Assembly: GCA_051884915.1 (NCBI GenBank)
Contig: JBJEWF010000042.1
Location: 1 to 64,000 of the forward strand
Source of the DNA: RUG572 sp051884915
Lineage (GTDB): Bacteria > Verrucomicrobiota > Kiritimatiellia > RFP12 > UBA1067
DNA: 64,000 nucleotides
Direction of reading: 5' to 3'
The first letter of the stretch is position 1; each line of letters starts with the position of its first letter. A program made the position numbers and the translations under genes. The notes below the pieces were generated by a model. That model saw only the letters and a list, made by a program, of their open reading frames with translations, was not told the DNA's origin and ran no database searches. Shown one piece after another: positions 60,367 to 64,000 of this stretch.

Positions 60367-63300
60367 TCAACGGAGCAGCAGCACCGTGCCGCGCGGACGG
60401 ACGAAGAGGGCGCCGCGTCCGTTGAGCGTGCCCAGCAGTTCGGGCCGTTCCGCAAGGGAGACGACGCCGAGATAGCTCTTTCCGGCGATCTTCAGCCGGC
60501 GCACCTCGTTCGTGCCGTCGAAGTCGAGCGTCAGCTGCGCGCCCGAGGCAACGTCGATCTCCAGCGACTCGGGCAGGTCGATCGGCTGCGCCGTCTCGAT
60601 GCGGTACAGCTGGGCCGCGTCGAGGAGCGTCGTGCGGTCGACCGCCGTCTCTCCGTCCCAGACCGTCTGCCCCTGGAAGCCGATGTCGTAGACGCCGCCC
60701 GGTTCGGAAATGCGGACGATGCAGGCGTATTCGCAGAAGTTCGTCATTTTCACCTGGTCCGTGCAGCCCAGCCAGTTCGTCACGCCGTCTTGCGCAAGGA
60801 AGAACGCGACGGGATTCAGTCCATGGCTGGTGTAGGAAGGCCACTTTGTCAACAAGCCCCGCGCCATCATGTTCGCCGAAAACCGGTAGAGTCCTCCCTC
60901 CGGGAACGTCACGCGCTGGGAGACGATGTCGTCGTTGACCAGCGTCAGGCACGAGGAGCCCTCGAAGCGTGCCAGGCCAAAATAGGTTTCATAGAACGAA
61001 CCGTACTCCTGCCTGCCCGAACCGTTGACCCCGCTCGGTTTCGGCGTGACGGCAACCGTCCAGGGCGAGACCGAAGACTCAAATCCGCCGTTCTGGAACA
61101 GGTTCCGGCCCGGCGCCGAGGTGCGCACCAGCGCCAGATTGTCCAGAATGCCGTGTCCGTCGTTGTTGTCCGCGTTCGCGGCCGGAACCATGCCCGTAAG
61201 GGTGAGCGTGACCGGCGTGGCGCCGTCCACCGTGAAGTCACGGGGCCATTCCATGGGAAGGAGCGCCGTCGCCTTGTTCGTGATCGTGCCCAGCGAAACC
61301 GTCTCGCCGACGATGTCGAGAGCGGCTTCGATGGCGTAGCCGTTGTTGCCGCCGCTCTGCCACTTCACGCGCCAGTTGCAGAAGTCGGCACGGAAACGCC
61401 AGGTGCCGGCCGGCGGCGTGAAGGTCGTCGACAGCGAGCCGTTGCCGGACATGTAGAACTGCGTCATGCTGTCGGGACGGTTCCACGGGCGGTTGAAGAA
61501 CTGGTCGCCATTGACGCCCTGAGCCTGGAACGTGGTATTCGAGAAGACGCCGGTTTCCACGGGCGCGCTGGTCCGCTGTTCCACCGTGAAGCCGACCACG
61601 CCGTTCGTGTTCGCGAGACTGGCATATCCGCCTGTCTGGAACGAGCTGGCATGGATTTCGAATCCGCCGTTGGGGATGTCCCATACCGCCATCCCGTCCC
61701 CGTTCTGTTTCTCCAGGCGGAAGTCGTCGAACTGCGTGCACCTGTCGTCGTTTTTTTCCTTGGACTTCAGCCAGAACTGGTACGTTCCCGCCGTCAGGCG
61801 CATGGGGAGAAAGTCGCGGTAGGTGAGCCAGGCTTCGGCCTTGGGCTTGAAACTGCCCCAGGAAACGAGCGAGTCCGCGTCGGGCCCGATCATCACGTCC
61901 AGTTGTTCGCCCGAGTAACCCTTGCGCGGCGCCGCGCGGAAACTCAGCGCATACTCGCCGTCCTCGGGCACCTGAATCTCGCACCAGGCCGAGGCGTTGT
62001 TCTTGATGACCAGTACGCCGCTCGGCTCGTCCTGCAGAATCATGTTCCAGCCCGACGGGCTGCCCAGCGACTGGTCGAAGAGCATGACGCGGCTCTCCGC
62101 CCCATTGCCGATCGTTGCGGGGACGATCGCGTGCCAGCCATATTGCGTCTGTCCGTTTGCGATATACTGGTAAAAGGCCGAGGGGGTCGTGGCCGGGTAG
62201 CTCTCGAAGTCGGCTTCGGGAATCGTCGCGCGCACGTCGCATACGTTCGCCACGAGGCGGCGCGCGCGTTCGGGATCGGCGAGACGAAGTTCGCCGCCCG
62301 TGACGACGAGGTTCGTCACGCCTTCGGGGATCGCATCCAGCGTGACGGGTCCCGATCCCGCTTTGACGAGCCGCGCCGCGCCGGCGTCCGGCACCGGCGG
62401 CGCGAGTTCCGGGCCCCAGAACGCGCGTTCAGAGGTGATCGTGTCGCCCGCCGCGCCGGCGACGGGCAGCGCGTAGCCCAGAACCAGCGTGCCCGCTTCG
62501 ATTTCGACCCGGGTCGCGGAATTGCGGGGTTCGTTGCGCGAACGGAGCGTGGCGCGGCCCTCGCCCGTCTTGCGGACGACGCCATCGCCGTCGACCGAGA
62601 TGGTCTCGGGGAGTTCGCCCGCCAGTTCAAGCGTCGCGCCGGTCGCGAGCGCGACCGACGTCGCCGGCGGCTCCGCCGGCGGCTTCACGCCCCGCCACTT
62701 CTGGTTCAGCCAGTCCGACACCGCCATGCGCTCGGCCGTCGTCAGCGAGTTGGTGAACAGCAGCACTTCGTGGAGATATTCGCCGCCCGCGCGGTCGCCG
62801 CCGCCGGTCTGCGCGGTCGTGCCCAGAATCGCGTTCACTTTCGAGCCTTCGGCGTTGACCGCCATATTCGTCCCCGCCGTCGTCTTCAGCTGCATGTCGC
62901 GGTCGTTCCAGAAGCACATCGCCTTGAAGAGCTCGTTGAGCGCCTGGACCTCCACCACGTGGCTGGCATTCTTGGGCATGGTCGTGCGCGGGCCATCCAC
63001 CTCGACGCCGTTCAGGTACGTCCGCGCGGCGAACAGGGGGGTGTTCTCGCTATTGTGGCTGCACCACAGGATGTCGGAATTGCGCTGGAAGTACGGCCCG
63101 TTGCTCGGACGCTGGCCGAGGAAGGTGCCCTTGCCCGTCGGGCCGCCATAGGCCACGAAGGCGTGGCGGATGCCCGTCACGTTTTCCTGCGTGCCGTCGG
63201 GCTTCACCCAGTTCATGAAGCAGCCGGAGCCGAGGCCGCGGCAATAGACGCCTGGCTTTTCCAGATAGGACTGTTGGAGCGGGAACGCCGTGAGCCAGTC

Positions 63301-63762
63301 GTTGGTGAAGGCGACGGCGCGCGCGTAGACGAACGGATTCTCCTCCGTCCCTGCGCCCGTCTCGCGCACGTCAAGCCAGTCGGCGACTTCGTCCTCGCTG
63401 CCTTCCAGCAGCCGGACGTTCTGGGAGGCCTCCATCCAGAGGGCGGCGTGCGCCATGATCTCCGTCGGCTCGGGATAGGTCGTCACGAGCGGTTCGGAGG
63501 TCTCCAGCCGGAGCGTGCCCTCGCGCACGTCGACCGCGACCGGCAGATTCTCGGTGAACGTCCCCGTCGCGAGCGTCAGCGTGCCCGTGCCCGTCTTCTC
63601 GATCACGGTCCGGTCCGAAACGCGCACGGCGTCCGTCTGCGCCGTCTCGCTGGCGACGGTGTACGTCTCCCCCGCGCCCACCACGAGTTCATCCGCGCCG
63701 CAGACCAGACTCAGCGCGCCGACAGCCGCTCCCGCGAACCGGCAGAATTTGCGACAACCCAT
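60367..63762 (-). CDS. Giant secreted LamG-like / multi-carbohydrate-binding protein with conserved C-terminal tail
   Basis: A 1131-residue protein. ATG 63762 has AAGGAGG six bases upstream and encodes the signal peptide MGCRKFCRFAGAAVGAL, near identical to that of the neighbouring giant flavoprotein. Domains: a strand-repeat-like opening (VIEKTGTGTLTLATGTF), a LamG-like lectin fold (about 110-360) ending HEVLLFTNSLTTAERMAVSD, a second strand-repeat segment, then three jelly-roll modules of carbohydrate-binding type (about 505-665, 690-850, 885-1020, the last beginning NLFQNGGFESSVSPW). The C-terminal domain (about 1065-1131) ends PRGTVLLLR. No catalytic domain is visible, so binding to glycans or a structural surface role is inferred. 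Confidence 0.83.
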   Translation of the reverse strand: MGCRKFCRFAGAAVGALSLVCGADELVVGAGETYTVASETAQTDAVRVSDRTVIEKTGTGTLTLATGTFTENLPVAVDVREGTLRLETSEPLVTTYPEPTEIMAHAALWMEASQNVRLLEGSEDEVADWLDVRETGAGTEENPFVYARAVAFTNDWLTAFPLQQSYLEKPGVYCRGLGSGCFMNWVKPDGTQENVTGIRHAFVAYGGPTGKGTFLGQRPSNGPYFQRNSDILWCSHNSENTPLFAARTYLNGVEVDGPRTTMPKNASHVVEVQALNELFKAMCFWNDRDMQLKTTAGTNMAVNAEGSKVNAILGTTAQTGGGDRAGGEYLHEVLLFTNSLTTAERMAVSDWLNQKWRGVKPPAEPPATSVALATGATLELAGELPETISVDGDGVVRKTGEGRATLRSRNEPRNSATRVEIEAGTLVLGYALPVAGAAGDTITSERAFWGPELAPPVPDAGAARLVKAGSGPVTLDAIPEGVTNLVVTGGELRLADPERARRLVANVCDVRATIPEADFESYPATTPSAFYQYIANGQTQYGWHAIVPATIGNGAESRVMLFDQSLGSPSGWNMILQDEPSGVLVIKNNASAWCEIQVPEDGEYALSFRAAPRKGYSGEQLDVMIGPDADSLVSWGSFKPKAEAWLTYRDFLPMRLTAGTYQFWLKSKEKNDDRCTQFDDFRLEKQNGDGMAVWDIPNGGFEIHASSFQTGGYASLANTNGVVGFTVEQRTSAPVETGVFSNTTFQAQGVNGDQFFNRPWNRPDSMTQFYMSGNGSLSTTFTPPAGTWRFRADFCNWRVKWQSGGNNGYAIEAALDIVGETVSLGTITNKATALLPMEWPRDFTVDGATPVTLTLTGMVPAANADNNDGHGILDNLALVRTSAPGRNLFQNGGFESSVSPWTVAVTPKPSGVNGSGRQEYGSFYETYFGLARFEGSSCLTLVNDDIVSQRVTFPEGGLYRFSANMMARGLLTKWPSYTSHGLNPVAFFLAQDGVTNWLGCTDQVKMTNFCEYACIVRISEPGGVYDIGFQGQTVWDGETAVDRTTLLDAAQLYRIETAQPIDLPESLEIDVASGAQLTLDFDGTNEVRRLKIAGKSYLGVVSLAERPELLGTLNGRGALFVRPRGTVLLLR

Positions 63763-63955
63763 CCTCGACCTCCTTGTTGTGACCAAATGAAACCGGCGGC
63801 GCGCGCGATCCCCGCCTGGAATCCCGCTCTCCCGCGACGCGCAGTCTACCACATCTTGCCGAGCGCGTAAAGCGGTCATAACTAAAAAATAAAAAAAAAA
63901 AAAACATTTCTGCGAATTTGCGCAGCGCGTTCCGCCACGCGCCGCCGCCCGATTC
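63699..63955. repeat. Copy B of the duplicated promoter/leader/signal-peptide segment
   Basis: Partner of 59973-60230. It differs chiefly by a much longer adenine tract (A14 at 63891-63904) where copy A has ordinary sequence, and by lacking the tandem GTTTGGGCGGCGCGT. Confidence 0.82.
63843..63871 (-). promoter_or_regulatory. Promoter of the LamG-like giant gene
   Basis: -35 TTTACG (63871-63866) and extended -10 TGGTAGACT (TAGACT 63848-63843), spaced 17 bases. On the transcribed side it is preceded by a T14 run (63904-63891 on the plus strand as A14), about 20 bases upstream of the -35 box, where an UP element or length-variable tract would act. The remaining bases to 64000 show no gene. Confidence 0.65.
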
Positions 63956-64000
63956 CGGGGAAAAGTGAAAATCGTCTAACTTTGCGCTTGCGGAACGGGG

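Noticed and set aside
55593..63870. Long plus-strand open frames opposite the two giant minus-strand proteins
   Set aside because: Arg-rich shadow products with no domain. The minus-strand genes have signal peptides, AAGGAGG sites and promoters.
1..64000. rRNA, tRNA, riboswitch or prophage genes
   Set aside because: None was seen by eye on either strand. A covariance-model scan would be needed to exclude small structured RNAs in the gaps.

Overview
This is a GC-rich chromosomal window (mostly G/C at third codon positions) from a Gram-negative, probably carbohydrate-degrading anaerobe of the PVC group. A Kiritimatiellota or Lentisphaerota-like organism fits best. This placement is inferred from gene content: giant autotransporter-associated beta-strand-repeat proteins, Tat-exported Gfo/Idh/MocA oxidoreductases and TIM-barrel isomerases, LpxD (lipid A), and LpoB/CsgG/COG3014-type lipoproteins. 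I found no rRNA, tRNA, CRISPR array, phage genes or transposase.

Layout. 1-428: small palindromic repeats and a promoter with a poly-G spacer. 429-5348: a 1639-residue secreted malectin/beta-strand-repeat/PA14 protein. 5468-10945: citrate synthase, IolB-like isomerase, FGGY sugar kinase and nucleoside-kinase-like protein. 10961-12919: a secreted beta-helix protein whose frame runs antisense through trxA, next to trxA-trxB on the minus strand. 13848-22954 (plus): VOC protein, DhaK, metallophosphoesterase, Gfo/Idh/MocA, UbiA, aminotransferase, YchF, SMP-30 and a NahK-like kinase. 22912-27355 (minus): ComM, short ComEC, DUF2851. 27356-30018: two small heat-shock proteins, an orphan response regulator and an unrecognised protein. 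30286-33541: KDPG aldolase, Tat-exported isomerase-like protein and Gfo/Idh/MocA. 33681-39143: SWIM protein, Mfd, HisH, HisF.

39179-49330 is the most unusual gene set. A membrane-anchored papain-like protease is followed by eight exported envelope proteins: YcfL-like, LpoB, CsgG-like, two related unknowns, a TPR protein, a small LA_2272-type repeat protein and a COG3014 lipoprotein. This looks like an enlarged version of the YcfL-LpoB-COG3014 set and is a candidate undescribed envelope assembly system. 49375-53380 is a tight lpxD, polyprenyl-phosphate sugar transferase, UbiA (DPPR-synthase-like), folC operon. 53430-63762 (minus) holds two giant secreted proteins of 2201 and 1131 residues. They share a duplicated promoter/leader/signal-peptide region and a similar C-terminal domain ending in an LLR/ILR tail. 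The protein at 429-5348 has the same tail.

Expression signals. Promoters are mostly extended -10 boxes: the 11-mer TGCTATAATGG occurs identically four times and a variant once. At least three genes (trxB, an aminotransferase gene and hisH) start so close to their -10 box that they should be leaderless, while most other genes have good Shine-Dalgarno sites. Poly-G tracts (G11, G13) and an A14 tract lie at promoters and suggest phase-variable expression, most convincingly for the first surface protein.
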